A stretch of DNA of 63,555 bases from contig JACZJK010000037.1 of the NCBI GenBank assembly GCA_014860575.1, positions 1 through 63,555 on the forward strand. Reading direction: 5' to 3'. Source of the DNA: Bacteroidales bacterium (GTDB lineage Bacteria; Bacteroidota; Bacteroidia; Bacteroidales; JAAYJT01). Shown here piece after piece: positions 1 through 8,036 of the stretch (positions are counted from its first letter, which is position 1; each line of letters opens with the position of its first letter). The position numbers and the translations under genes are program-made. The notes beneath the pieces were generated by a model. That model was not told the DNA's origin, ran no database searches, and worked only from the letters and a program-made list of their open reading frames with translations.

Positions 1-431
1 CTTTAATAAAATGAAAATCGTAATCAAATTAATGTGACAAATAACAATCAAATTAATGTTTAATTTTGGTCAAGAATTTATGCGCGTTTACACTGGCACA
101 AATACTCCGGTTTAGCTGGCACATATTGGCCGGTATATGCAGGAAACCCTTGTCTTCACTGCTTTTCAGCTATAACAGAAAGTTATAGAAGCAACAGCAT
201 GGAGCAGTTGCTTGGGGGTAATCGTGCGCTAATAACTGCTCGATGCCATTGAAGCGAAGTAGACAGGTAGAGGGAAAAAAATATTGGGCTTTCTTCCTCT
301 TACGAGGACATTAAGCTTCATACCCGTTGGAAGGATCGGGCTGAAGAATAAGTCAGGTTAAACTAATTAGCAAGATTTTTATTTCCGTGAAATACTTGTT
401 GTGCCACACAGACCATAAATAGTCACAGTTA
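1..431. repeat. Non-coding left edge with two pairs of short direct repeats
   Basis: No coding frame can be supported here. A 14-bp word (AATCAAATTAATGT) occurs at 22-35 and again at 46-59, a spacing of 24 bp. A second, imperfect pair begins CTGGCACA and ends CCGGT, at 93-111 and 116-134, a spacing of 23 bp. Closely spaced repeats of about 20 bp are known at the ends of some insertion sequences, for example the IS21 family, so this could be the end of an element lying to the left. No transposase is visible in the window. Confidence 0.35.
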
Positions 432-1190
432 CTATATAGCGTTTTTCGTTGAATATTCTATTTTGACCTCCTCAAAATTAGATAGTGCTCTTGAATGGTT
501 CTTGAAGATTTCATCATAAACAATCTCCAGATCATTAATCAAATCAAATTGATTTGTAAAAAAGCCAGTCAAAGTATGATTGCCGAGAGTTTTTAATCCT
601 GAAGAATCACTTCGTGGCTTGAAGAATCCAAACATAGCTTTTTCATTTCTTTTAATGAGAAAGTGAATCAAAGGAATATAATCACAGACTCTTATTTCCA
701 AATTATTAATGACTCCTTCATTCTTAGCGTCTAACCACTTTTTTAATATTAGAACTATTTCTTGTTTGATCAATTCTTTATCTGATTCTTCAATTGGAGT
801 GGGCATCATATCAATTGCTTTTGAGCTAAAAATCAAAAGTTGCAATCTATTGATACTTATATCTTTATTTCTTAATGCTGTATAATATTTTGTAGTAGTA
901 TGTGCGAAAAGTTTAATACAGTCTACTCGTTCACCTTTAACAATCGTTTCTCCCAGGGCTACCTCAAAAGATTTGCCTTTATGGAATAAATCTTCAGTAT
1001 TTCCTCTAGTATTTAAAACCCTTATTACAGCAAGGATAATTGTAGCAGTAATAGCATGATTATAATCACCAATAACTTGATCTATTGCAGGGAGAAATAT
1101 TTTTAACCATTGAAGTGCTATATATATCAGTAGAATTATATATAATACTTTTTTTTCTATTCTGTCCCAAAATTCTCTAAGTTTATCCAT
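432..1190 (-). CDS. Membrane protein with two N-terminal helices and PLD-like C-terminal region
   Basis: The 252-residue product begins with two hydrophobic segments (about residues 14-34 and 44-58) and then continues as a soluble domain. The rest alternates short beta-like segments (DCIKLFAHTT, NRLQLLIFSS, NNLEIRVCDY) with helices. It ends with a pattern (FFTNQFDLINDLEIVYDEIF) that resembles the end of phospholipase D-like or DUF5919-type domains. This resemblance is by eye, and no HKD motif is present, so any fold would be non-catalytic or divergent. The ATG lies 2 bp after the methyltransferase stop, so the gene is the last of a three-gene operon. Function is unknown; a membrane-anchored sensor or effector is an inference. 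Confidence 0.6.
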   Translation of the reverse strand: MDKLREFWDRIEKKVLYIILLIYIALQWLKIFLPAIDQVIGDYNHAITATIILAVIRVLNTRGNTEDLFHKGKSFEVALGETIVKGERVDCIKLFAHTTTKYYTALRNKDISINRLQLLIFSSKAIDMMPTPIEESDKELIKQEIVLILKKWLDAKNEGVINNLEIRVCDYIPLIHFLIKRNEKAMFGFFKPRSDSSGLKTLGNHTLTGFFTNQFDLINDLEIVYDEIFKNHSRALSNFEEVKIEYSTKNAI

Positions 1191-1192
1191 AA

Positions 1193-1951
1193 TTATTTAG
1201 TAAAAATGATTACTGCATATTTTGAAGATGAAATTACTTTGTTTGTTTTTGCGAAATATTTCTTAACGTTGTTCAAGTCTTTTTGAAAATCATCATTATT
1301 TAATAAACTAAAACCCGAAAATTGTTTTTGTTCTACTATTTCAACAAGCCTTATAGTTGGTTCTATTGCAAATTCAAACTCATTTTTATATACAGTCAGT
1401 ATCTTGAATTTACTAATTAGTAAACTTAATATATCATTTAAGGAAGGATGTCGTTCTATTTCTACTTTATGAAAATTTGAACATAACTGGTGAATCAATT
1501 GTAAAATCAAATCAGACTTATCATTGTACAGAACGGTTCCGACTCCATTGTTCTCTAGTAATCGAGAGATGTTTAAAAAAAACTGCTCAAGATTTACAAC
1601 ATTCTGTAATATGAAGGAGCAGATAATTAAATCATATTTTTCTCCACGAATATTGTCCAAATAATTCAGGTCTAATTCCAACATTTTCGTAGGTATATTT
1701 AGCGATTTAAGGGACTTTCCAGCAATTTCTAGGAGGTTTTTTGAATTATCTAATAATGTTACACTTGAGTTCGGATAACGTTTGACAATCTCCCTGGAAA
1801 TTCTACCATTACCAGATCCAATATCCAATACATCAACCTTTGAAATTTGAATATATTTATGAAGTTTATTCAGAACGCCCTCTATACTATGCCTGGAGTA
1901 TCTCAAGAATTCATCATAATTGTCCCCTAAAGTATCAAAGTGCTTTTCCAT
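1193..1951 (-). CDS. Class I SAM-dependent methyltransferase
   Basis: A Rossmann-fold methyltransferase of about 252 residues. Motif I is clear (DVLDIGSGNGRISREI), followed by the acidic end of strand 2 (VTLLDNS) and a motif-IV region (YDLIICSFILQNV). The methyl acceptor cannot be read from sequence. I chose the ATG at 1951 (MEKHFDTLGDNY), although the frame is open to an ATG at 1987. The shorter start matches the usual N-terminus of the family and leaves a 14-bp gap after the phosphatase stop instead of a 22-bp overlap. It is the middle gene of a tight operon with the histidine phosphatase upstream and the membrane protein downstream. Confidence 0.85.
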   Translation of the reverse strand: MEKHFDTLGDNYDEFLRYSRHSIEGVLNKLHKYIQISKVDVLDIGSGNGRISREIVKRYPNSSVTLLDNSKNLLEIAGKSLKSLNIPTKMLELDLNYLDNIRGEKYDLIICSFILQNVVNLEQFFLNISRLLENNGVGTVLYNDKSDLILQLIHQLCSNFHKVEIERHPSLNDILSLLISKFKILTVYKNEFEFAIEPTIRLVEIVEQKQFSGFSLLNNDDFQKDLNNVKKYFAKTNKVISSSKYAVIIFTK

Positions 1952-1965
1952 ACTGAGTAAAATAG

Positions 1966-2595
1966 TTATTCTAAATGGTTTATACATTCAATATATAGAT
2001 CACTTATGTTTGGTAAGAAACCTACGGAAGAAATTGATCCATTATCTATTACTAATCTTCTAAAATAACTTGCAGGCACTTTCAAAAACAAAACTGAAAT
2101 TAATATACGAATTATAGCTCCGTGAGTAACAATTAGGGTTCTTCCGTTTAACGATGATAAGTCAAGTAGTGCATGTATAATTCTATTTGCTGAGTTTTCA
2201 TATGTTTCACATTGAGGTGGGAACTTTGGGTTTGTGTCATCAATCCATTCTAAGTAAATATTTCTAAACGATTTATCTGCTAGCAATTCCTCTGCAGTTT
2301 TTCCTTCAAATTCGCCAAAATTCACTTCTACTAGTCTCTTATCTGTATATAAAGGTATGTTAAGATAACTTTTAATTATTTCAGCAGTTTCTAATGTTCT
2401 GATCATTGGTGAAGATATAATCCGAGAAAAGTTCAATTTTTTAAGATACTCAATTGAAGCTAATATTTGATTTCTCCCATCTTCAGTAATTGAGATATCG
2501 GTAGTTGAATTTAGCCTTTCTTCTTTATTCCAACTTGTCTGCCCATGTCGGATAAATGAAAAATTAAAATTATTATTAAGGTAATTAATTTTCAT
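1966..2595 (-). CDS. Histidine phosphatase family protein
   Basis: A 209-residue member of the histidine phosphatase (phosphoglycerate mutase-like) superfamily. The phosphoacceptor motif RHGQTSWN holds His17. The conserved Arg motif is at about 62-70 (SSPMIRTLETA), an acidic residue at Glu90, and the second catalytic His at 158 (VTHGAIIR). All key residues are present, so it should be an active phosphatase. The substrate is unknown; related enzymes act on sugar phosphates, nucleotides or cobalamin precursors. It is the first gene of the three-gene minus-strand unit, and pairing with a methyltransferase suggests a small-molecule modification role. That role is inference. Confidence 0.88.
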   Translation of the reverse strand: MKINYLNNNFNFSFIRHGQTSWNKEERLNSTTDISITEDGRNQILASIEYLKKLNFSRIISSPMIRTLETAEIIKSYLNIPLYTDKRLVEVNFGEFEGKTAEELLADKSFRNIYLEWIDDTNPKFPPQCETYENSANRIIHALLDLSSLNGRTLIVTHGAIIRILISVLFLKVPASYFRRLVIDNGSISSVGFLPNISDLYIECINHLE

Positions 2596-2909
2596 TTTTT
2601 CTAAATTTAAACAAATGTAAAGAATATTTGGTTATTCATTTAATTGCAATTATTAAAATTGAAACCCAACTTTCCTCTTAACACTTGCTCGTCAGCCTGT
2701 CCACTCCAGCCAAATTGAACCTCTTATACCCTCATTTTAGTTAGCTAAGATGTATTAGTGGCTGTCAGGTGGCGATCATTTCCGCAACCTCTCACTATAT
2801 AAGAAGTATGGTGGTATAAAAGTATCCCCCGAATTTCTTCAGCCTAAAATAAGTTGGTTTTAGTTTGATATCTCACCAGCCGACTTTCCGATTGTAGGCA
2901 GTTTTTCTT
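2596..2909. repeat. Intergenic spacer with divergent copy of the array repeat
   Basis: A 314-bp stretch with no gene. Its right part (about 2759-2909) shares words with the spacers at 5931-6030, 6592-6699 and 7920-8036. Shared elements are a TCATTTCCGCAACCTC block, CTCACCAGCCG at 2872-2882, and a terminal ATTGTAGGCAG just before the stop of the SEFIR gene. It is the most divergent of the four copies and holds extra DNA between the two conserved halves. Confidence 0.45.
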
Positions 2910-4358
2910 TTATCGAATTGTTCCAATTTTCTCAATGTCTATTAATTGATAAATAGGTGCAACGCTGTCAAATAATCCTGAATAATGTATTCGTTCAGGA
3001 TTTTTATCTGCTTCTTTAATCGCTTTTATCTTGTCTTGTAGTTCCTTTATTGTCTGTACATTAAAAAGTGTTTTAACTTTTTCAAAGTGTCGTTGCGAAA
3101 CAAGTCTATTAAATAATTCAAACTTGCCTTCGTCTCTAAGGCCATAAATATATGTAATAGGAAACCATCTTAAATTGTCAATTACTGAAATGTAATGACA
3201 AAGTAAGTCGGCATTGATCAAATCGTCTTTACTTATATTCTCTGGAAGTCGCTTAATTACCAAGTCAGCCATTGGGCTGATAAAGTTTTTTGAATATGTT
3301 TCTTTATAGTATTTGTCAAAAGTCTCAACATAGTTGTAAAGTGCATCAAATCTTTGTGGTTCGCTTTTGGAGCTGTATTTGTCTTGGCAGAAATAACCCG
3401 AATACAATATTTCTTCTATGAATTTGTACTTTTCATTTTTTAAGCCAGCTGCGATAGTGTATAAAAAAGTCTCGTGTATGAAAAATCGAAAGTTATCAAA
3501 CTCGCTTGGTGACCAACTACTTCTGTTGTCCTGGGGGGCTTTAAGAATTGGTAGCTTTTCAAAGAATTTAATAAAAATGTCAATGTCAAACTCAAGTTCA
3601 CTCTTGAAAAGTTTGTCAAGGAAAATTATGTAATCATTACGAAGCGGAGTGTATGAATTGATATTGTCGTGAATTGCTTTTCCGAATGCTAAAACATCCC
3701 TTGTTCCTATGAGGTTTAAAGAGTAATCTTTTAAATCTTCAAAAAAGTTGTCCAAAAACTCACGAATAATTGAATTTATTCTTTTGGGTGATTTTGAAAT
3801 TTGATTGTCAAAACTTCTAACTATGCTTGAAGTTTTGTGTGTCATTGGTGTCTCTTCAAAAAGATAACTTGGGGCTTTCCCGATTTTTGGCTTACTGTAT
3901 GCGGGTCTTTGATAAATATTCCTTAATAGGTTTTCATAGTTCTCTTCAAATTTATCTTCATCTGATAGGTCAATGTATATTCTGCTTTCCAAAAATGTTG
4001 GAACGAAGGCGTTTCCTTTATCATCTTTTTCAACAACAATTGGAATGAATTTTACTTGAGAAACGTCACTGTAGATTTTCGGGCTTATAATTTGGGTTTC
4101 TGTCCCAACGCCACCCGCTCTTTTTTCTGCCTTCTCTGAATATTTTTTGTCAAGAATTATGAGCACTTTCTGAATGTCGGGAGATTTAACCATCGTCTCC
4201 ATAAAGTTATATTTGTCGTGCCCTTCTTTTAAGTTCCATTTGTCAATAATTACGTCAACACCATCAGAAACAAGTCTTTCTGCAAGGTTAATAACCCAGT
4301 CTTCGTGTTGCGGTGTTGTCCAACTATATGAAATAAATATTTTAGGTGTTTCCGTCAT
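2910..4358 (-). CDS. SEFIR-domain protein (TIR-related, candidate antiphage NADase)
   Basis: The 482-residue product starts with a SEFIR domain (about residues 4-150). It has KIFISYSW at 6-13, then WNLKEG with a following FME (41-54), then IILDKKYSEKA, the classic SEFIR pattern related to TIR. The remaining 330 residues are helical with no recognised domain and would be the sensing or oligomerising part. Bacterial single-gene SEFIR systems have been reported as antiphage systems that deplete NAD+. The protein is inferred to be such a system from its domain and from its neighbours. It is a stand-alone minus-strand gene bracketed by repeat-bearing spacers. Confidence 0.82.
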   Translation of the reverse strand: MTETPKIFISYSWTTPQHEDWVINLAERLVSDGVDVIIDKWNLKEGHDKYNFMETMVKSPDIQKVLIILDKKYSEKAEKRAGGVGTETQIISPKIYSDVSQVKFIPIVVEKDDKGNAFVPTFLESRIYIDLSDEDKFEENYENLLRNIYQRPAYSKPKIGKAPSYLFEETPMTHKTSSIVRSFDNQISKSPKRINSIIREFLDNFFEDLKDYSLNLIGTRDVLAFGKAIHDNINSYTPLRNDYIIFLDKLFKSELEFDIDIFIKFFEKLPILKAPQDNRSSWSPSEFDNFRFFIHETFLYTIAAGLKNEKYKFIEEILYSGYFCQDKYSSKSEPQRFDALYNYVETFDKYYKETYSKNFISPMADLVIKRLPENISKDDLINADLLCHYISVIDNLRWFPITYIYGLRDEGKFELFNRLVSQRHFEKVKTLFNVQTIKELQDKIKAIKEADKNPERIHYSGLFDSVAPIYQLIDIEKIGTIR

Positions 4359-4523
4359 TTTCCGTGAGGTCTTAAATTTAACTACAACGACAATTCGTCA
4401 AATAACCCCTGTTCTCGGCAATGAATATACAATAAATTAAGCCTGAAATCCAGGGGCAAAAAGAAATTCAACCTCGACTCCTCGATGGGTCCAGAGTACC
4501 GCTCAGAGTCCCAATTATTAGCT

Positions 4524-5891
4524 TTAGTTTGAATCATTCTTAAAATAATTGATAGATTCCAATATCTCATTAACACTGAATGTTATATTATCTGTGAATT
4601 TAATATGATTTAGGTCTAAAACTAAATTTATAAATTCTCCAATATTCATCATTATTTCTTTATATTTCTTAAGGGTTTGAATTGAAGAACCTTTTTCAAT
4701 TAATTCTAAATCATGCAACTCTAATTCAATGTTCTCCAATTCATTTTTCCAATATTTTATGTACTTAATTTTGTCTAATTCATTATATATTTTGGCGTCA
4801 TTAACAACAATCGGAAGAAGACGATCTTTAAACTCTATGTCTTTCATAGCTTCAAGAACCTCGAACATACAATATCTTGATTTTAAAAATGAATTACTGA
4901 CAATCATTAAAACATAGTCAGTTTTTCTCACTGTATGCATGAATTCAGTAAAGCTTTTTCTATATTTCACATCTCTAACGTCTCTTTTCAAATCAATTCC
5001 GATCTTTTTTAAACTATTATCTATGAAGTCCACAATATCAGAGTCTGAATGTGAGTAGGAGACAAAAATATCTGGAATAGGCTTATCCATGTTATATGAT
5101 TTAAAATATGTGCGTAAAGAATCTGAACCTTTCTTGATTAAACGAATAGGAGGATTAATTAATGGATTATCTTCAAAAATGAATCCATTCTCGCCTGACC
5201 TACTAGACCACCTTACCTTCAAATCACTATCTAGTATTCTTGAAGAAAATTCAGTTATTTCATTATATTCTAATCTTACGGTAGACAAGTTAAAAAGGCT
5301 AAGGAGTAGATTTGGAAAATGGTTGAAACGATTTCGTCTTAAATCAAGACTTTTTAATTTATGTAGTTTCTCAAAAGAGTTTGGCAAATAATCCAATTTA
5401 TTGTAGCTAAGATTAATATTTCTTAATTCACTCAAATTGTAAAATGAATCAGGAATTATATCTAATTGGTTGTTGGTAAGACTTAATTCTTCTAGATGAA
5501 TCAGGTTACTTATTTCCTTTGGTATTGTCTCAATGTAATTCGCTCCAATATGTAACCGTTTCAAATTTATCAATCGAGTTACAACAAAAGGGAAAATATT
5601 AAAACGATTTTTACCTAAAAAAATAGATTCTAGACATTCAAAATTTAGAAATCCTTCGCTAAGGTATTCTAGCTTATTTCCAAACAGCACGAACTTTCTT
5701 AGATTTCTCAGTCCAAAAGTCACTATCGGAATTTCTCTTAAATCCATCTCAATAAAGGATAAACCAGTAACCAATCCATTTTCTAATGCGTACCCACTTT
5801 CCCTTGTATTCTCTAATGAATCAAAGTCTAATTGAATAAGATTGAACTTATATTCCTCTCTTAACATTTTAATTATTTCACTATCAATCAT
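4524..5891 (-). CDS. Leucine-rich-repeat protein with TIR domain
   Basis: A 455-residue protein with about eight leucine-rich repeats (residues 50-230, pattern LxxLxLxxNxLxxIP) followed by a TIR domain (about 273-400). The TIR part shows IFVSYSHSD (275-283) and SRYCMFEVLEAM, in which Glu344 sits where the catalytic glutamate of TIR NADases is found. No nucleotide-binding STAND/NACHT domain lies between sensor and effector. The order LRR then TIR is the reverse of plant TIR-NLR proteins. Likely role: a repeat-based sensor that triggers NAD+ cleavage, by analogy with bacterial TIR immunity. There are 165 bp between it and the SEFIR gene, so the two may be separate cassettes. Confidence 0.8.
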   Translation of the reverse strand: MIDSEIIKMLREEYKFNLIQLDFDSLENTRESGYALENGLVTGLSFIEMDLREIPIVTFGLRNLRKFVLFGNKLEYLSEGFLNFECLESIFLGKNRFNIFPFVVTRLINLKRLHIGANYIETIPKEISNLIHLEELSLTNNQLDIIPDSFYNLSELRNINLSYNKLDYLPNSFEKLHKLKSLDLRRNRFNHFPNLLLSLFNLSTVRLEYNEITEFSSRILDSDLKVRWSSRSGENGFIFEDNPLINPPIRLIKKGSDSLRTYFKSYNMDKPIPDIFVSYSHSDSDIVDFIDNSLKKIGIDLKRDVRDVKYRKSFTEFMHTVRKTDYVLMIVSNSFLKSRYCMFEVLEAMKDIEFKDRLLPIVVNDAKIYNELDKIKYIKYWKNELENIELELHDLELIEKGSSIQTLKKYKEIMMNIGEFINLVLDLNHIKFTDNITFSVNEILESINYFKNDSN

Positions 5892-5930
5892 TCTTATTCA
5901 TTTGATGAACGTAGAAAATTAAAGCTAACG

Positions 5931-6030
5931 TTTGAGTGTAGCAGCAGTAGTGGATTGAAAGCTTCGTTTTTATCCACCACTACAAATGATCATGAGACTC
6001 ACCAGCCGTCTACTCATTCGGCAGAAGTTA
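5931..6030. repeat. Array repeat copy b between LRR-TIR and secreted-protein genes
   Basis: This copy starts at AACGTT and carries GCAGCAGTAGTGGA. A short inverted match follows (GTAGTGG against CCACTAC at about 5976-5982), then CATGAGACTCACCAGCCG and a GGCAG just before the next stop codon. It aligns with the spacer copies at 6592-6699 and 7920-8036 over nearly its full length. Each copy lies directly after the stop of a minus-strand gene. The layout recalls integron attC sites, but canonical integron R-box sequences at both ends were not found. Confidence 0.6.
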
Positions 6031-6552
6031 TTATTTGACTCCCCATATAAGATCATAATCTGCAGTTGAAAAAACCCATAAATGCCATACCGCAGTTTCT
6101 TCGTCAAAGTGATTTGTAGTTTTTCCTATTTCAACTAAAAAAGTCATATTTTCACCTTTATATTCTTTTAGAATTCTGCCTTCCTTAACCTCAGTTGATA
6201 TAAGTTCGCAACCATACTCTTTTATTGAGTTTATATATTCGTTGTATTTGTTTATTTTACTAACTTGAATAGAAATCCAAGTCATATCAGGAAAACTAGT
6301 ATAATAATAAATAAAGAAAGAATCTGCTGTACTGGACAAAGCAGATTTGTTATATGAAAAAGTAACTTTTCCTAAACCACCGTTTGTTGGTGCTTCAGCT
6401 TCAAAAAATTCCCATCCTTCTAATGTTAGATATTCTATAGCATTTCCCAAGTCTTTCTTTTTGATTTCTAATAACTGTGCTAATGACAGATTTTGTGCTG
6501 GTAATGCAACATTCACCAAAACGAATAATAATAACAGTATAAATTTTCTCAT
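6031..6552 (-). CDS. Secreted hypothetical protein
   Basis: A 173-residue protein with a clear signal peptide (a run of Ile/Leu/Phe after MRKF, likely cut after LPAQ at about residue 20). The mature part has aromatic-rich strands and no recognised motif. No lipobox is present, so it should be periplasmic or secreted. It occupies its own unit between two copies of the array repeat, with no close upstream partner. I do not recognise the family. Position within a defence-rich array gives only weak functional hints. Confidence 0.65.
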   Translation of the reverse strand: MRKFILLLLFVLVNVALPAQNLSLAQLLEIKKKDLGNAIEYLTLEGWEFFEAEAPTNGGLGKVTFSYNKSALSSTADSFFIYYYTSFPDMTWISIQVSKINKYNEYINSIKEYGCELISTEVKEGRILKEYKGENMTFLVEIGKTTNHFDEETAVWHLWVFSTADYDLIWGVK

Positions 6553-6591
6553 ATTTCAATATGTTAGTAGTAGATTTTTGGACTCATAGCG

Positions 6592-6699
6592 TTACTGGTA
6601 TTGCCACAGTAGGGGAGTAGGCTGACTTCGTGCGTATCCTTCGCTGCAAAAGACCATGTGGCTCACCGGCCATATGCTTGATTATGGGCTGTAAATCCT
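6592..6699. repeat. Array repeat copy c between protease and secreted-protein genes
   Basis: Begins GCGTTACTGGTATTGCCACAG and continues through AGTAGGGGAGT, a TCCTTCGCTGC block, CATGTGGCTCACCGGCC and ATTATGGGCTGTAAATCC, ending at the stop codon of the protease gene (6700). The order and spacing of these words match copies b and d. The shared block TATTGCCACAGTAG is almost identical to TATAGCCACAGTAG in copy d. Confidence 0.6.
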
Positions 6700-7857
6700 T
6701 CATTCTGTTTCAATTATGTAAACAAATTTCTTTGCTAATTCAACTTGTTGAGTTAATGTCTTACCTGACAATGAATTTACCGTTTGAAGTTTCGGAGGAC
6801 TTGGTAATAAATCAATTAAATTAGTCAAATAGCTTGATTTTACCGCATAAGAAGCATTTTCCGCTCCCCCGTGTTTAGCATTTATAATACCTATTAAATT
6901 TCCCAGATTGTCGAAAAGTGGACCCCCACTATTGCCAGCTTGAACAGGTGCCGAAATTTGATAGGAAGTAATATCACCTTGAAAACCTGTCCGAGAACTG
7001 ACTATGCCGTTTGTGAGTTTTATCTCGTCACCCATTGTTGCTCTTAAAGGATAACCTAAAACAAAGATATTTTCTCCAACACCTGAAAGTCCTGTTTTAA
7101 TTGTAAAGGGAATTGTACCAAGCGTAGTAAAACCATAATCATCAATTTGAATTAATGCAAGGTCGTTGTTTTTGTCTGATACTATCACCTTTGCATTGTA
7201 GGTAGTATTATAATCTGAATTAACACCACGAACTTTAATATTTTTAGCACCATCAATAACGTGAAAATTGGTTACTATAATTCCATTAGAAGATATCCCA
7301 AAACCAGTGCCAGAGGCTGGACTAGATTTTCCATAGTCAGATTTTGCAGGAAAAGTTTTTATCCATTGATGCTCAAAAGTCCCCTTGGTACCCTCTATCC
7401 AAGTAGTAAGCCTCTTTTTTAACTCTGCTGTCGGAAGTTCATAAGAAAACTCTAATATCCCATTTCCTGTTAAGATAGCAGTTGCTTTTGCAGTGGTATG
7501 TGAATTCTTGTAATAATTTTCCATTAAGTAGATGCCATTATTTGCAGTATTTACAAATGTCATCTCAAATTGGGTGTTAGATGCTATTTGTCCCATATCA
7601 TAAACCTTGTATTCGTCACCATTGTCATAAATTACTACGGATTGAACTTGAGGATTATAGTTATTATAAATAAGATTGTTGTATCTATTATAGAATTTGA
7701 TTGTATTACTATTAGTCCAAATCCCTTCAATTGGGTCTAATTCTAAAATTTTATTCTTAAAATAGGTTTCCCATTGTGATTTAGTTGTAAAAGGTTGTGA
7801 AAAAAGAATTAATGGTGAAAGAATTAGAACTAGCAATTTTATTATAATCTTATTCAT
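6700..7857 (-). CDS. Secreted trypsin-like serine protease (S1C-type)
   Basis: A 385-residue protein with a signal peptide (residues 1-20, ending LFSQ), an N-terminal region of about 140 residues of unknown type, and a trypsin-like domain (about 180-350). The full catalytic triad is visible: His199 in TNFHVIDG, Asp232 in SDKNNDLALI and Ser310 in AGNSGGPLFD. No PDZ domain follows, unlike DegP/HtrA. It should work in the periplasm or outside the cell. The unit is flanked by repeat copies c and d, so it appears to be an independent cassette rather than part of an operon with its neighbours. Confidence 0.82.
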   Translation of the reverse strand: MNKIIIKLLVLILSPLILFSQPFTTKSQWETYFKNKILELDPIEGIWTNSNTIKFYNRYNNLIYNNYNPQVQSVVIYDNGDEYKVYDMGQIASNTQFEMTFVNTANNGIYLMENYYKNSHTTAKATAILTGNGILEFSYELPTAELKKRLTTWIEGTKGTFEHQWIKTFPAKSDYGKSSPASGTGFGISSNGIIVTNFHVIDGAKNIKVRGVNSDYNTTYNAKVIVSDKNNDLALIQIDDYGFTTLGTIPFTIKTGLSGVGENIFVLGYPLRATMGDEIKLTNGIVSSRTGFQGDITSYQISAPVQAGNSGGPLFDNLGNLIGIINAKHGGAENASYAVKSSYLTNLIDLLPSPPKLQTVNSLSGKTLTQQVELAKKFVYIIETE

Positions 7858-7919
7858 ACAATTTAGGTTTCTGTTAATAAACGTGGATCATTGTCAGTTT
7901 TTTTTTACTATTATATCCT

Positions 7920-8036
7920 TTAACGTTCTTGATATAGCCACAGTAGCGGACTTACGGGCTTAGTCATTTTCCACCGCTTCAATAAATCATGAGGCTCAAC
8001 TGCCGTTTACTCGAATAGAGCCATGTGCATTTCAAC
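7920..8036. repeat. Array repeat copy d between DUF262 and protease genes
   Basis: Starts TAACGTTCTTG and contains TATAGCCACAGTAGCGGA and TCCACCGCTTC. The short words GTAGCGGA and TCCACCGCTTC form an imperfect inverted pair around about 19 bp, as in copy b. It then carries CATGAGGCTCAACTGCCG and TTTACTCGAATAGAGCC and ends at the stop of the DUF262 gene. It is the clearest copy together with b. Confidence 0.6.

Noticed and set aside
1951-1987. Longer start of the methyltransferase at 1987
   Set aside because: It would overlap the phosphatase gene by 22 bp and add residues unlike the family; the ATG at 1951 fits operon spacing.
4382-4576. A 64-codon minus-strand frame between the SEFIR and LRR-TIR genes
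   Set aside because: It overlaps the end of the LRR-TIR gene in another frame and covers the spacer; no sensible start or family pattern.
5931-8036. Calling the array repeats true integron attC sites
   Set aside because: The order and orientation fit, but paired R-boxes at both ends and a full stem could not be confirmed by eye, and no integron integrase is in the window.
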